A stretch of DNA of 64,000 nucleotides from Chryseobacterium camelliae (GCF_002770595.1 NZ_CP022986.1:930001-994000); one strand, 5' to 3'; shown: positions 18,801 through 27,788, numbered from the stretch's first letter. The notes: generated from the sequence alone by a model not told the origin. Program-made: numbers and translations.

Positions 18801-21745
18801 TTAACCGCTTTGTCATTCGGGATATCTGCCTTATATTCCAACACCCCGTTTTTCATCTGGCGGACTTCCGGAACCGTTTTGCCGGAACCGTCCTGGACAA
18901 AAATATTCACCAGGGCGTCAGAGACTGCGGAATAGGCATAGATTACCGCACTTCCGCCACGAGAGAATTCTCCTTTAGGCGCTACCACACTTAAAAATGG
19001 TTTCTGACCTGTATTTAAAGCTTTCTTATCCCAGACACTGAAATACTGTACTGTTTTGATGGTATCTTTACCTTCGATATTATACAGTTCAAGCTTATAG
19101 TCACCGGCCTGAAGCGGACCAAGGTCAAGCATTTGCTGGTTCTTCTCTGCACCGTTCAGCACTACTGCGGACACTTTTCGTTCTTTCGGTTCGTCATTTT
19201 TATCATAGAAATCATGCGGGAATTTGCTGATGAATTCAGGTTTTGACAACTTCGGAAGATCCTGTACTGCTGCCTGGAAGTTGTTCCTGAAAATCCTGTC
19301 GGCACCCTGCAACCTGGAAAGGTTTACCCTGTAGGCTTTTTTCAGTTCCTGGTCATTGTAATTTTTCGTTTCTACTTTGGTTTTTACATTTTCCCCGGCA
19401 AAAACATTATTGATTTCATCGGCTTTGATATAATGCGACACTGAAGCTACCTTAAGCTGGGTATCCGCAGACTGGGTTTCACCATTGATATCGGTTACGG
19501 AAGCATTGATTTCATAATTATCGATCTGGACACCTTCCCTTTTCTCATCTTTTTTAAGGTCGACACGGATGGTAAACTCCCCTTTTTCATTGGTTTTTGC
19601 TTCCCCGAGAACAGAGTTTTCATTGTTGCTGCCGTTATCATACCAAGGGAAATATCTCCAACGGATATCGCGTTTTTTTATTTCATACTGTACCGTCGTA
19701 TTGCTGAGCGGCACACCGGAGAACATCATGGCTTTTCCTTTGAGCATAATGGTCTGGCCGTACTGGTATTCTTCCTTCACCGGTTCAAATGTTACTTCAA
19801 ATTTCGGCCTTTTATACTCTTCAACCCGGAAGTCTTTTTCTCCTTCCTGATCTCCGTCCGTCCTCAGGTAAAAAGTACCGTTCAGCTTACCTTTGGGAAG
19901 GATAAAGCTGCCGTTGTAGGACCCGAACTCATTGGTGGTGAATGTCTGCGAAGAAACATTCTCATCATTCGCATCCACCAGCGTGATCTTTTGTTTCAAT
20001 CCGGCCACTACGGATTCGGTTTCTTTCCTGATCCGGGTGTTGATGACCTTAAAGTAAACGGTCTGTCCGGGACGGTAGATGGCGCGGTCCGTAAAGATCT
20101 GTGCCATGCTGCGGTCTTTCTGCTCAGCATTATTTTCCGGACTGTTGTTACCATAGGAACGCATGATCTGGAAATCATTGGTTGCCGGCTGGTGGATCAG
20201 GAATGTTCTGTAATACTGCCCGTTTTTGGTAGCCGGTAGCCTGAATGTTCCGTCTGAATCGGTGTTTCCGTTGGTTGTATTGAAGCTTGCGTTTCCGGCA
20301 TACTCGTAAAACGTCAGTTTTTCGGTTTTTACCGGTTTCCCATTTTCACTGCTGACCAGTTTGAGGACATCTGAGTCGCCTCTGTCCTCTCTTTTACTCT
20401 GGTAAATGATTTTATGATCGGAAACCAGGAACCAGAAATTCTTTTCCTGGTTTTTATCTTTCAGCTCATCGCCCGGAATAGTACATTCAACCATATAAAT
20501 CCCTGACGGAAGCGGCTTTATTTCCAAAGCCGTGGTATGGTTATGGAAGTCCTTAAGGTCCGGCAATGTGTAGTCCTCTTTCCTCACAAGCTTTTTAGGA
20601 ACCTTATTTACGGAACCCCCGTAGGGATTGGACAGATACTGCATAAATGGGAGGATATCCTTTATTTCGTAAATATTCAGTGAAAATGCTGAAATGTTCT
20701 TATGCTCTGCCACAAGCTGGATCGGAAGCTTACTTTGCGCCTCCTGCTCATATTTCAGCTGCAGGTACGGATTGGTAATCTGGTTTTCGCTGTTCCTGAT
20801 GTTATCCAGGAAGAGCGATTCAGGATAACGGCTTTTGGCCTGCTCTGCCACTGCCAATGCTTCTTTCTCTTTGTGCCTGCCGATAAGTTCCTGCATGATT
20901 TCCTGCATGATGACCACTTTGTAATCTCCTTCCACGTCAGATTTCAGCAGGTCCTGAAGTCCTTCCAGACGGTTTTTACATGCTGAGAAGCTGCAGTTCT
21001 GCGACCATTTGCGGTGCATGAAGTACAGTTTTGCATTTCCTGTATTATCTGCAATCAGCCCGTCATACCGGGCATTGATTTTTTTCTGGTTATCTGTCAG
21101 TTCATTCTTTGTAAAAAGGTTTGAATTGGACAGGAATTCGATCTCCTGTACTCCATACCAGTCGGACAGTGTAGGAAAATAAGCCAGGTCAGCCTTCTCC
21201 GGGAAAAGGTCTTTATAGGCTGTCATAGAAATCTGCCGCATTTCCTTTTGCTGCGCATCCAGTGCCGCAAAGTTTTTGAGCAGGTAATTTTTAAAGGCCA
21301 GCCTGCTCCAGGTCTCGATCTGTGAGAAATCCTGCGTATCCAGGTTGGTACGGCCGTTGATCCTCCATGAGTTATTGTTATAATAATTCATGAAAAATTC
21401 ATTGGCAAGGGTATCATACAAAAGTTTTTCCTTTCCTTTCAGCTGCTTCCCGGCAGTCTGGATCTTCGCAAAAAAAGTAGAAACCGCGTTGTTGTTTTCC
21501 TGGTCTCCGGTCTGGTTGATGATGCTGAATTCCGCTTTCAGGGAACGGATCAGCTGAAGTACATTGTTGTCTTTCATGGCCTGATTTTGGATGTCCAAAA
21601 CAATAGGAAGACTGGATTTGAAGGTCCCCTTCCCGACGTTTGCTTCTATCTTTTTCCATTGTTCGTCATAGTATTTCTGCGCAACAGCCCCGGAGGAAAC
21701 CAGCAGCAGAAGGAAAAAGACAAAAGTCTTGCAAAGTCTTTTCAT
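15881..21745 (-). CDS. alpha-2-macroglobulin-like protein (very large, exported)
   Basis: 1954 residues from the ATG at 21745, chosen because MKRLCKTFVFFLLLLVSSGAVAQ is a signal peptide; an upstream extension would run into the divergent gene. Many beta-sandwich MG domains follow, including IFTDRAIYRPGQTVYFKVI (about residues 590-610). The A2M core reads NETAFFYPDLKTDSEGNVSFEFTSPEALTKWKL. It is followed by a helical toroid with DGGFSWYPG. The usual thioester motif (CxEQ) is absent: the matching place reads LNNSSDVVFDKWFADVLASE with no Cys. A short EVVVTGYKS insert precedes the A2M core and resembles words in TonB-dependent receptors. Such proteins are thought to trap proteases or guard the envelope. 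It stands divergent from the UbiA-like gene with 19 bases between the starts. Confidence 0.9.
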   Translation of the reverse strand: MKRLCKTFVFFLLLLVSSGAVAQKYYDEQWKKIEANVGKGTFKSSLPIVLDIQNQAMKDNNVLQLIRSLKAEFSIINQTGDQENNNAVSTFFAKIQTAGKQLKGKEKLLYDTLANEFFMNYYNNNSWRINGRTNLDTQDFSQIETWSRLAFKNYLLKNFAALDAQQKEMRQISMTAYKDLFPEKADLAYFPTLSDWYGVQEIEFLSNSNLFTKNELTDNQKKINARYDGLIADNTGNAKLYFMHRKWSQNCSFSACKNRLEGLQDLLKSDVEGDYKVVIMQEIMQELIGRHKEKEALAVAEQAKSRYPESLFLDNIRNSENQITNPYLQLKYEQEAQSKLPIQLVAEHKNISAFSLNIYEIKDILPFMQYLSNPYGGSVNKVPKKLVRKEDYTLPDLKDFHNHTTALEIKPLPSGIYMVECTIPGDELKDKNQEKNFWFLVSDHKIIYQSKREDRGDSDVLKLVSSENGKPVKTEKLTFYEYAGNASFNTTNGNTDSDGTFRLPATKNGQYYRTFLIHQPATNDFQIMRSYGNNSPENNAEQKDRSMAQIFTDRAIYRPGQTVYFKVINTRIRKETESVVAGLKQKITLVDANDENVSSQTFTTNEFGSYNGSFILPKGKLNGTFYLRTDGDQEGEKDFRVEEYKRPKFEVTFEPVKEEYQYGQTIMLKGKAMMFSGVPLSNTTVQYEIKKRDIRWRYFPWYDNGSNNENSVLGEAKTNEKGEFTIRVDLKKDEKREGVQIDNYEINASVTDINGETQSADTQLKVASVSHYIKADEINNVFAGENVKTKVETKNYNDQELKKAYRVNLSRLQGADRIFRNNFQAAVQDLPKLSKPEFISKFPHDFYDKNDEPKERKVSAVVLNGAEKNQQMLDLGPLQAGDYKLELYNIEGKDTIKTVQYFSVWDKKALNTGQKPFLSVVAPKGEFSRGGSAVIYAYSAVSDALVNIFVQDGSGKTVPEVRQMKNGVLEYKADIPNDKAVNELNIQFQVVAFNDIQTESVTLKIKDSEAPLKIETVTFRDKIEPGTKEKWSVKVTGSQKEKINAEVLANMYDMALDQFAANRFDWRSMNVPYSSITSYTMNPNLLSEYYQKRMPYFNNRNVLVPDFNWFDGNLTNRSILNRLDGRVQGMVIRGVAAPAAVQKEAALEEVVVTGYKSKVAMPNADQESTADSLVEMGELDKVAVRQNLNETAFFYPDLKTDSEGNVSFEFTSPEALTKWKLMFLAHTKDARAATLEKEVVTQKEFSVTPNYPRFLREGDELNLQSRLSNLTDKKLNGSASLQILDAFTNEDVSSKFGINAGVQNFELAENGNAALTWKLKVPENISSIIIKVVAKAGQYSDGEQQAVAVLPNRMLVTDAVPVFVKQGETKTFVLDQLKNTGSKTISNVSNTLELTTNPVWEIMFALPSMKNDLNNSSDVVFDKWFADVLASEIFRANPKMKTIFEEYQNKGLLQSNLEKNQELKQLLLEETPWVLESSNEQEQMQKLALLFDANNMKNSTMQDWEELKNLQNPDGGFSWYPGYPSSYSVSLYILKNLGKINQWLKGNMKDYQDSAQNAMVAKLVQYADTEISKYANGVSSKDKVWNNLILDYLNTRNYWEQQYPLKGKGAELKTLVQQQAKTVKMTDLTFFGLHRIALLMNNYGQKEVSAKLMNYLKETSTETKAQGTYWKQNLDDWGWFSSKVVNHAGAIEAFSLLKPQDQSFIEDLKIWLVTQKEVNSWGSSRATAEVIFTILNSGQSWTGTESNQATIVWGGKQIQPQTQATGYVKSTVKSDVLDKNLATVTVTKPGPGIVQGGLFWQYYEDLDKIRSSETYLSVSKELYRKIKTVNGEELQPISAQTPLKTGDRVTVRMILNTDRPMEFIHIKDMRAAGFEPVDVLSGYEWKNGLSYYQSTKDASTNFYIQAMPKGKYVFEYDVVANASGKFSNGITTIQNYYAPQMNAHTQGTQVTISE

Positions 21746-21764
21746 AAGTGTTATTTTTGATCTG

Positions 21765-22520
21765 ATGAATTTATTAAAAATACTGAAAAAATCCATTATA
21801 GACAGCCAATTGTATGTCTCATTAATGGGAACTCTTTTTGCAGTATTCTTCATGCTAGAGCAAAACACGTTCCGATGGCCTACCGTACTCTTTATTTTCA
21901 TCACCTATTTCAGCGGCTACCTGTATACCAAATACCAGAATACGAAACATTTCCCGGCCATACTGGTCCTGAATGCTGTGGCAGGAATCGTCTGTGCCCT
22001 GCTGATTATTTACAACCATAACGGGGTCAGGCTTCTGAAATGGCTGGTTATTGTGATCTTAGGACTCCTGTACAACAGTTTTTTCCTCGATGTTTATATC
22101 CGTAAGATCTCTTTGCTGAAAGTCTTTTATGTAGGACTGGTCTGGGCACTGGTGAACTGCTGGCTCACACTGCCGGAATTCAGCATCCCTATTTTTGTGA
22201 TCAGCTTCTGTTTTATCACAGCGCTGGTACTACCGTTCGACATCCGGGATATGAAGAGCGATACGGTGGAAACTTTTCCTAAGCTGATCGGGGTACGGAA
22301 CACCAAATATATAGCTTATCTCCTGGTGTTTATCAGCCTGCTGACCGCCATTTTCCATCTGGAATACCAGCATGGGGTCGCCTTTTTTATGGCCTGTACC
22401 GTTACTTTCGGGTTTATTTACGGTTCAAAGAATGACAACAGCGATGCTTATTTTTCTTTCGGGGTAGAAAGCTGTTCGGCACTTCCCTTTTTATTTCTGG
22501 CTATAATACAGTATTTTTGA
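21765..22520 (+). CDS. UbiA-like prenyltransferase-family membrane protein
   Basis: 251 residues with about eight or nine membrane helices, starting at the ATG 21765. The segment LPFDIRDMKSDTVETFPKLIGVRNTKYIAYLLV matches the second Asp-rich motif (DxxxD) and following helix of the UbiA superfamily. The first motif, normally NDxxDxxxD near residue 60, is not visible; that position reads YLYTKYQNTKHFPAI. The protein may therefore not bind prenyl diphosphate in the normal way. It precedes recF by 3 bases, so the two are probably co-transcribed. The name is by similarity of layout. Confidence 0.7.
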   Translation: MNLLKILKKSIIDSQLYVSLMGTLFAVFFMLEQNTFRWPTVLFIFITYFSGYLYTKYQNTKHFPAILVLNAVAGIVCALLIIYNHNGVRLLKWLVIVILGLLYNSFFLDVYIRKISLLKVFYVGLVWALVNCWLTLPEFSIPIFVISFCFITALVLPFDIRDMKSDTVETFPKLIGVRNTKYIAYLLVFISLLTAIFHLEYQHGVAFFMACTVTFGFIYGSKNDNSDAYFSFGVESCSALPFLFLAIIQYF

Positions 22521-22523
22521 CGT

Positions 22524-23603
22524 ATGATTATCAAAAGACTTTCCCTGTACAATTTTAAGAACCACACCGAAAGAAGGTTTGTGTTCTCACCACAGATCAA
22601 CTGCTTTGTGGGCAATAACGGTGTAGGGAAAACCAATATCCTGGATGCCCTCCATTATTTATCCGTCGGGAAAAGCTTCCTCGGGAACACAGACCTGAAC
22701 AACATTAAAAAAGACGAGGATTTTTTCACCCTCGATGCGGATATTATCAATGACGGCAGTGAAGACCAGATCAAAATCTTCCAGCCTAAGGAATCCAAAA
22801 AAGTCATCAAGAAGAACGACAAGAGCTACGACCGGATGGCCGACCATATCGGCTACCTCCCCAGTGTCATGATTTCGCCCTACGATTCCAACCTGATCTC
22901 AGATTCCGGGGAAAGCAGAAGGAAGTTCCTGGACTCAATGATCTCACAGACGGACCCGGAATACCTTTTTGACCTGATCCAGTACCAGAAAACCATCCAG
23001 CAAAGGAATGCCCTGCTGAAATATTTCGCCAAAAACCGCGTGTTCGACCGTGATTCACTGGAAATCTATGATGATCCGATTACCGGGCACGGCACCAAGA
23101 TTTTTGAAAAGCGCAGGGAATTCGTCACCATGCTTAACCCGATTGTACAGAACTTCTATGGCATCATTTCAGGCGGAAAGGAAACCGTTTCCGTGCAATA
23201 TGAATCCCACCTGCTTGAAGGCCGTTTTGAGGACCTGCTGAAGGACAACCTGGAAAAAGACCGCATGCTGACCTATACCTCCAAAGGCATCCATAAGGAC
23301 GACCTCCTTTTTGAAATGGATGATCACCTCATCAAAAAGACCGGTTCACAAGGCCAGCAAAAGTCTTTCCTGATTTCCCTGAAGCTCGCCCAGATGAGCC
23401 TGATCAAGGAACTGACGCATAAAACCCCGATCCTCCTGCTCGATGATATTTTCGATAAGCTTGATGATACAAGGGTTTCACAGCTGATCGAGCTCGTTAA
23501 CCGGGAAAATTTCGGACAGATCTTTATCACAGATACGCACCGGGAACGGACGGAAAACGTGGTGAAGAAGATCAATGAGGAGAGCATTATCTTTGAGTTA
23601 TGA
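22524..23603 (+). CDS. recF: DNA replication and repair protein RecF
   Basis: 359 residues. RecF binds gapped DNA and loads RecA with RecOR. Walker A GNNGVGKT is at 30-37, the ABC-type signature region GSQGQQKSFLISLKLAQ is near 270, and Walker B PILLLDDIFDKLDD with the D-loop follows. The N-terminus IKRLSLYNFKNH is typical. A DUF721 protein gene follows, an arrangement seen in many Bacteroidota near recF. It sits 3 bases after the UbiA-like gene. Confidence 0.97.
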   Translation: MIIKRLSLYNFKNHTERRFVFSPQINCFVGNNGVGKTNILDALHYLSVGKSFLGNTDLNNIKKDEDFFTLDADIINDGSEDQIKIFQPKESKKVIKKNDKSYDRMADHIGYLPSVMISPYDSNLISDSGESRRKFLDSMISQTDPEYLFDLIQYQKTIQQRNALLKYFAKNRVFDRDSLEIYDDPITGHGTKIFEKRREFVTMLNPIVQNFYGIISGGKETVSVQYESHLLEGRFEDLLKDNLEKDRMLTYTSKGIHKDDLLFEMDDHLIKKTGSQGQQKSFLISLKLAQMSLIKELTHKTPILLLDDIFDKLDDTRVSQLIELVNRENFGQIFITDTHRERTENVVKKINEESIIFEL

Positions 23604-23645
23604 GTAATAAGTAATGGGTAATGAGCAATGGGTAATAAATGATGG
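23600..23645. repeat. short tandem words GTAATRRGTAATG
   Basis: Immediately after recF the text is a run of imperfect GTAATAAGTAATGGG/GTAATGAGCAATGGG units, about three copies of a 14-15-mer. It lies in the 88 bp gap before the DUF721 gene. It could be a slippage-prone simple repeat; no function is claimed. Confidence 0.5.
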
Positions 23646-23691
23646 GATATTTTTCAAAATATTGATGTTGGTCTGATAAAAAAGAATTTAG

Positions 23692-23985
23692 ATGAGAAAG
23701 AAGAAACGGGAATATCAATCCTCCGAGCTGGTGAAGTCTTTTGCCAGGATCTACGGCTTTGAGGACAAGCTGCTGGCTTTTGAAATCAAGGATTTCCTGG
23801 AGGATTACCTTGATGAAAGTCTGTTTGCCGAAATCATCAGTGTCAATCTTTCAGATAAAGTGGTTTCTATCAGGATCGGATCGCCGCTTCTGAAAAACGA
23901 TTTTAAGATGCGTAAAAGCTTTTACCTGAAAAAATTCCAGGACCAGTTCGGCGAAGAACTCTTTACCGATCTTCAGATTTTGTAG
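23692..23985 (+). CDS. DUF721 domain-containing protein (DciA-like)
   Basis: 97 residues. The sequence ELVKSFARIYGFEDKLLAFEIKDFLEDYL followed by IISVNLSDKVVSIRIGSPLLKNDFKMRKSFYLKKF fits the DUF721 family, related to the helicase-loader DciA. The lysine-rich N-terminus would suit nucleic acid binding. It overlaps the convergent Gcr-type gene by 23 bases at the 3' end. The role in replication is known for DciA in other phyla and is inferred here. Confidence 0.8.
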   Translation: MRKKKREYQSSELVKSFARIYGFEDKLLAFEIKDFLEDYLDESLFAEIISVNLSDKVVSIRIGSPLLKNDFKMRKSFYLKKFQDQFGEELFTDLQIL

Positions 23986-25993
23986 TTACTGTACTGCTCA
24001 TCAGCTCATCTGCACGTTTATCCAGTCCGGACCGGATCGGCAGGAAGAATTTAAGCGGATGCTTAAGGAAATACCTGAAAATCTCTTTGTAAATTTCACT
24101 GACCTGCCCGAAGTTCAGCTTCCTGGAACGGAATGCCAGGAACATGGATAGGGAAAAACTGACCAGGAAATTAAAAAATCCGATCAGGAATACGGTAATA
24201 AAGGAAATCCAGAATGTATAGCTATCCACGGAAAAGTCTTTTCCGTACAATCCCAGCGCAAAATTGCCCGCTGCAAAGGTAATGTGGCGGATATCCAGGT
24301 CAAGTCCCAGGAAAAGCCCAACCGGAGCCGTGGCGCCCAGGAATACCCCGAACCAGAAGTTGGATACGATCCCCGGCCAGTTGCGCGCATAATATCTGGA
24401 AAGTCCCTTCGCAAATTTCGCCCCCAGGAATTTCCTTATCGAAAGGTTTTTGGCAATCCGTTCAGGGATCTGGTAAAATACGGAGTTGTTCCCGATATTC
24501 CCGGAAATAATTCCTGAAATAAACAGGTAAAAGCCGGCAATACTGGCGTGAAGGATTGCTTTTGACTTAAACGGATCCAGGTCCATCAGGAGCTTGTCTG
24601 AGCGGTCAATGGCCAGGTTCTGGGAAAAGAATACATCCAGGCCGTAAATAATGGCCAAGGCCACCGGGAACGAAAGCAGGACATTGCCGACAAAAGCAAT
24701 GAACTGGCTCCTGAACAGCTTGGAAACCAGATGCGCAAACTCCTTACGGTTTCTTTGGGTGTTCCCCTCTTCAGAAAGCACTTTCGTCATGGTTGCTGCC
24801 GTCATAGCCGGCTGTTTGGTAGCCAGCGTAAACCGCATCAGATAGATCATGACAAATCCCATCGCATAATTCAGGGAATAGAAAAAGGCATGGAAAAAAT
24901 CACTTCCCGGTATATATCCGTACAGCACTTTCAGCACACATAAGGCTCCTACGATAATGCCTCCTCCACTCGCTTTATAAAACATGGTCATGTACTCCTT
25001 CTTGGTAGAAGTAATGTAATGGCTCCCCGTTTCTGCGGTATGGTTGGTAATCAGGTGGGAAATCAGACGCGTACTGTCGTTGATGAGTTCCGAGATATTA
25101 TTCTTATGGGATTTATAGCTCAGGATATTAAAGATCAGCTGCTTGGAATTGCGCGTAATATCTGCCTCAGTATCGATCACCAGCAATTGTATGGTTTCAA
25201 AAATACGCTGGATCTGCTGCCGGATCTTCAGCAGCGACTGGTTGATCTTTCCGGAAATCCCGTATTGCGAGGAATTCTTGAATGCGATATTCACAAATTC
25301 CAGGCACTGCTCGATATAGATTTTGATCTGCTTGTACCGGCTGTCCCTGGAATCCAGCTGCAGCTCAGGATTCTGCTCCAACTCTTCCGCAAGGTCTTCC
25401 AGCTCGTTCTGCAAAGCCAGGAAAGGGTTATCAAAATTCCTGTATTCCGGGGCCATCCTCACCACATCCACTTCCATTGCCATTCCTGTAACCCTCCAGG
25501 AAAGGATGTTCATGGAGAAGATCAGCTCCTTTTTTACTTCAGGTTTAATAATGAAATCTGCGGCACCGATAATCTGCAAAAATTCGTTAAACTCATTTTC
25601 GGGAAGATTATGCAGGAATTTCAGTTCACTTCTCGGCGTGAGGCTGACGTTGTCAATCAGGTACCAGACCGTATTCTCATGCTCTACCGGAGGAAGTACC
25701 TTATTCAGGATCCTTTTTTTAAGTTCAGGAAAAAAAGCATTTTCTGAAAGGATATTGGCTTCTGTCAGCGAAAGGTTGAATGGGCGTTCCCTGAGGATGT
25801 TGTGGATATAATACCCGAAGTTGTCCGCAATATTGGGATTGCTCCTGAAGGAATTGAGGACTTCTGTAAAATCAGCTCTTTTGGCACTGTCGAGAAACTC
25901 GGCAAAGGGCTCCAGCGAGAGGGTTTCGTTCCTGAAAGAAAAATATTTCTTAAGAACTGATTCGAAATGGATACCGGAATTGAAAAGTTTCAT
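23963..25993 (-). CDS. Gcr-type 'site-specific recombinase' family membrane protein
   Basis: 676 residues. The family (Pfam SpecificRecomb) is named after a gonococcal protein, but members are multi-pass membrane proteins and the recombinase role is doubtful. About 330 soluble helical residues come first, then some six or seven membrane helices from about residue 340 (GGGIIVGALCVLKVLYG, FFYSLNYAMGFVMIYLM, FVGNVLLSFPVALAIIYG and others). A conserved-looking stretch is YQIPERIAKNLSIRKFLGAKFAKGLSRYYARNWPGIVSNFWFGVFLG. mtgA lies 13 bases beyond its start on the same strand, but transcription runs from mtgA's side, so the pair may be one operon in the order binding protein - mtgA - gcr. Confidence 0.85.
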   Translation of the reverse strand: MKLFNSGIHFESVLKKYFSFRNETLSLEPFAEFLDSAKRADFTEVLNSFRSNPNIADNFGYYIHNILRERPFNLSLTEANILSENAFFPELKKRILNKVLPPVEHENTVWYLIDNVSLTPRSELKFLHNLPENEFNEFLQIIGAADFIIKPEVKKELIFSMNILSWRVTGMAMEVDVVRMAPEYRNFDNPFLALQNELEDLAEELEQNPELQLDSRDSRYKQIKIYIEQCLEFVNIAFKNSSQYGISGKINQSLLKIRQQIQRIFETIQLLVIDTEADITRNSKQLIFNILSYKSHKNNISELINDSTRLISHLITNHTAETGSHYITSTKKEYMTMFYKASGGGIIVGALCVLKVLYGYIPGSDFFHAFFYSLNYAMGFVMIYLMRFTLATKQPAMTAATMTKVLSEEGNTQRNRKEFAHLVSKLFRSQFIAFVGNVLLSFPVALAIIYGLDVFFSQNLAIDRSDKLLMDLDPFKSKAILHASIAGFYLFISGIISGNIGNNSVFYQIPERIAKNLSIRKFLGAKFAKGLSRYYARNWPGIVSNFWFGVFLGATAPVGLFLGLDLDIRHITFAAGNFALGLYGKDFSVDSYTFWISFITVFLIGFFNFLVSFSLSMFLAFRSRKLNFGQVSEIYKEIFRYFLKHPLKFFLPIRSGLDKRADELMSSTVTTKSEDR

Positions 25994-26006
25994 GGGTACA
26001 AAGATA

Positions 26007-26651
26007 CTATTTCAGGCTTATATTCCTCATCTGTCTCATAATCCAGTTATGTTTCCTGCTGAGGTAGGCTGATGGGTTATTAGGATCATATTTCTTAGGG
26101 TTCGGCAAAACGGCAGCGATCCATGCCGCTTCCGAAGTCGTCAGATCTTTGGCATGTTTCTTAAAATAATACTGGGATGCCGCTTCGATCCCGAAAACGC
26201 CTCGTCCCATTTCAATGGAGTTCAGGTACCTTTCCAGGATCACATCCTTACCCCATATTTTTTCGATGATAAAGGTATAAAAAGCTTCCAGCCCTTTGCG
26301 GAACCAGCTCCTGCCCTGCCACAGGAAGATGTTTTTGGCTGTCTGCTGTGAAATGGTGCTCCCACCTCTCAGCTTCTTGCCTTTTTCATTGCTCTTCATG
26401 GCCCGTTCAATGGCTTTATAGTCAAATCCGTCATGGATGAAAAAATTCTGGTCCTCCGAAGCGATGACGGCTTTTTTCACCTTGTCTCCCATTTCATCCG
26501 ATGAAATGTAATCCCGCTGCAGTTTGCCGTATTCAAGGATTCCTCCGATCTGGGTAATCGTAATGGGAGGATTGAAAAACCTTCCCCAGACGATGAATAC
26601 CACATTCAGGATCAGGATAATAAATATCAGTTGTTTGATTTTTTTCCACAT
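26007..26651 (-). CDS. mtgA: monofunctional biosynthetic peptidoglycan transglycosylase
   Basis: 214 residues, the usual length. One N-terminal membrane helix (about 5-23) anchors it to the inner membrane. The GT51 motifs are present: ASEDQNFFIHDGFDYKAIERAM with the catalytic Glu in SEDQ, RGGSTISQQTAKNIFL, and a third stretch EMGRGVFGIEAASQYYFKK. It polymerises lipid II into glycan strands. It lies 13 bases upstream of the Gcr-type gene on the same strand. Confidence 0.95.
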   Translation of the reverse strand: MWKKIKQLIFIILILNVVFIVWGRFFNPPITITQIGGILEYGKLQRDYISSDEMGDKVKKAVIASEDQNFFIHDGFDYKAIERAMKSNEKGKKLRGGSTISQQTAKNIFLWQGRSWFRKGLEAFYTFIIEKIWGKDVILERYLNSIEMGRGVFGIEAASQYYFKKHAKDLTTSEAAWIAAVLPNPKKYDPNNPSAYLSRKHNWIMRQMRNISLK

Positions 26652-26693
26652 AATCTTCGTAAACGAACTACAAAAATAAGGAATAAGTCCGAT

Positions 26694-27740
26694 TTACGGC
26701 AGTTCTTTCATATAAGTAAGCCGGTAACCGGGGAAAAGTGAGGGATGGAAGATCTTGATGTAATCTTTCAGCACCACATCGGCACGCACTACTCCGCTTT
26801 CAAAAAAATCATTGGCTTTCTGCCTTTCACGGCCGGTGATCACGTATATTTTGCCGTTGTTAAATACATTCAGCCTGCTGTACAGCGGATTGATGCTGAG
26901 CATTTCTTTCTTTAAGACATGATTTCCGGCATTCACCCAATACTGGACGGAACCTGCTTTCGCATAGACTTCCTCAAAGCTCATGGTTACCGCTTTTTCA
27001 TCAGTATTGTTCTGAAGGATGTAGTCCGCATGGGCATCGGTGATAAAACGCGCAGAAGACGTCCTGCCCCCCGGAAGGTACCAGACATCGCCATACATTT
27101 CATTGGCCAGCACCACCGGCTTTTCTTTGGTTCCTGCTGCCGTTTTCTTCAGGCTGTTGTAATTCTGTTCTATTTCCAGGTATTTCTTTTCGGCTTCTTC
27201 GCTTTTCCCCAGCAGCTTTCCGAACAGCTTCAGGTAGGCTGCTTTTTCCAGCGGCTGCTGTTCCAGGTACTCGTCGAGAAAAATTACCTGAATGCCGTTG
27301 TTTTTCAGCAGTTGGTAGGTATTGTCGAAGCTGGCGATATAATTCGTCAGGACTGCATCAGGTTTCAATGCCAGGACCTTTTCTACATTATACTTCTGCT
27401 CATTGCCCACATCCTGTATTTTGCCCTGCCGTACAAGCTGCTGGATTTTTTCCGAATATATATATTCCGGACTGGATACTCCCGCAATGGCATTTTCGAT
27501 GCCCAGCTCAGCGATGTACCCGGCCATGCTGGCGTTCAGCAGTACGATTTTCTTAAACGGGACCTTATTTTCATCAATGGAATAGGTGAAATTCCCTGAT
27601 TTCAGCTCCAGCTTCTGATCGGTCTCCCGGTACTGGAGCCTTCCGGAAATAGAAGTCCAGTCTGCCGATGAAATTTTTGGTTCTCTTTTACAGCCAATTA
27701 GCGTCCAGGCCGCGAATAATACTAAAATTTTCAGTTTCAT
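26694..27740 (-). CDS. ABC transporter substrate-binding lipoprotein, BtuF/FecB type
   Basis: 348 residues. The lipobox LIGC gives lipidation at Cys17. The rest is a helical-backbone type III binding protein: PFKKIVLLNASMAGYIAELGIENAIAGVSSPEYIYSEKIQ, then DVGNEQKYNVEKVLALKPDAVL and a final YWVNAGNH segment. Relatives bind vitamin B12, heme or iron-siderophores. No permease or ATPase gene is adjacent, so the ligand is unknown. It starts 49 bases from the tRNA gene on the opposite strand. Confidence 0.87.
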   Translation of the reverse strand: MKLKILVLFAAWTLIGCKREPKISSADWTSISGRLQYRETDQKLELKSGNFTYSIDENKVPFKKIVLLNASMAGYIAELGIENAIAGVSSPEYIYSEKIQQLVRQGKIQDVGNEQKYNVEKVLALKPDAVLTNYIASFDNTYQLLKNNGIQVIFLDEYLEQQPLEKAAYLKLFGKLLGKSEEAEKKYLEIEQNYNSLKKTAAGTKEKPVVLANEMYGDVWYLPGGRTSSARFITDAHADYILQNNTDEKAVTMSFEEVYAKAGSVQYWVNAGNHVLKKEMLSINPLYSRLNVFNNGKIYVITGRERQKANDFFESGVVRADVVLKDYIKIFHPSLFPGYRLTYMKELP

Positions 27741-27764
27741 CTTTCAAAGAAAAGAAAAAAGTGC

Positions 27765-27772
27765 TATATTTG
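27765..27772 (+). promoter_or_regulatory. -7 box of the tRNA-Arg gene (TATATTTG)
   Basis: TATATTTG matches TAnnTTTG and ends 16 bases before the tRNA 5' end, a sensible distance. No clear TTG upstream element is seen. Confidence 0.55.
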
Positions 27773-27788
27773 CAAACCATTAAACAAT

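Noticed and set aside
25019..25747. 242-codon open frame opposite the Gcr-type gene
   Set aside because: It is antisense to an intact gene and lacks any domain pattern.
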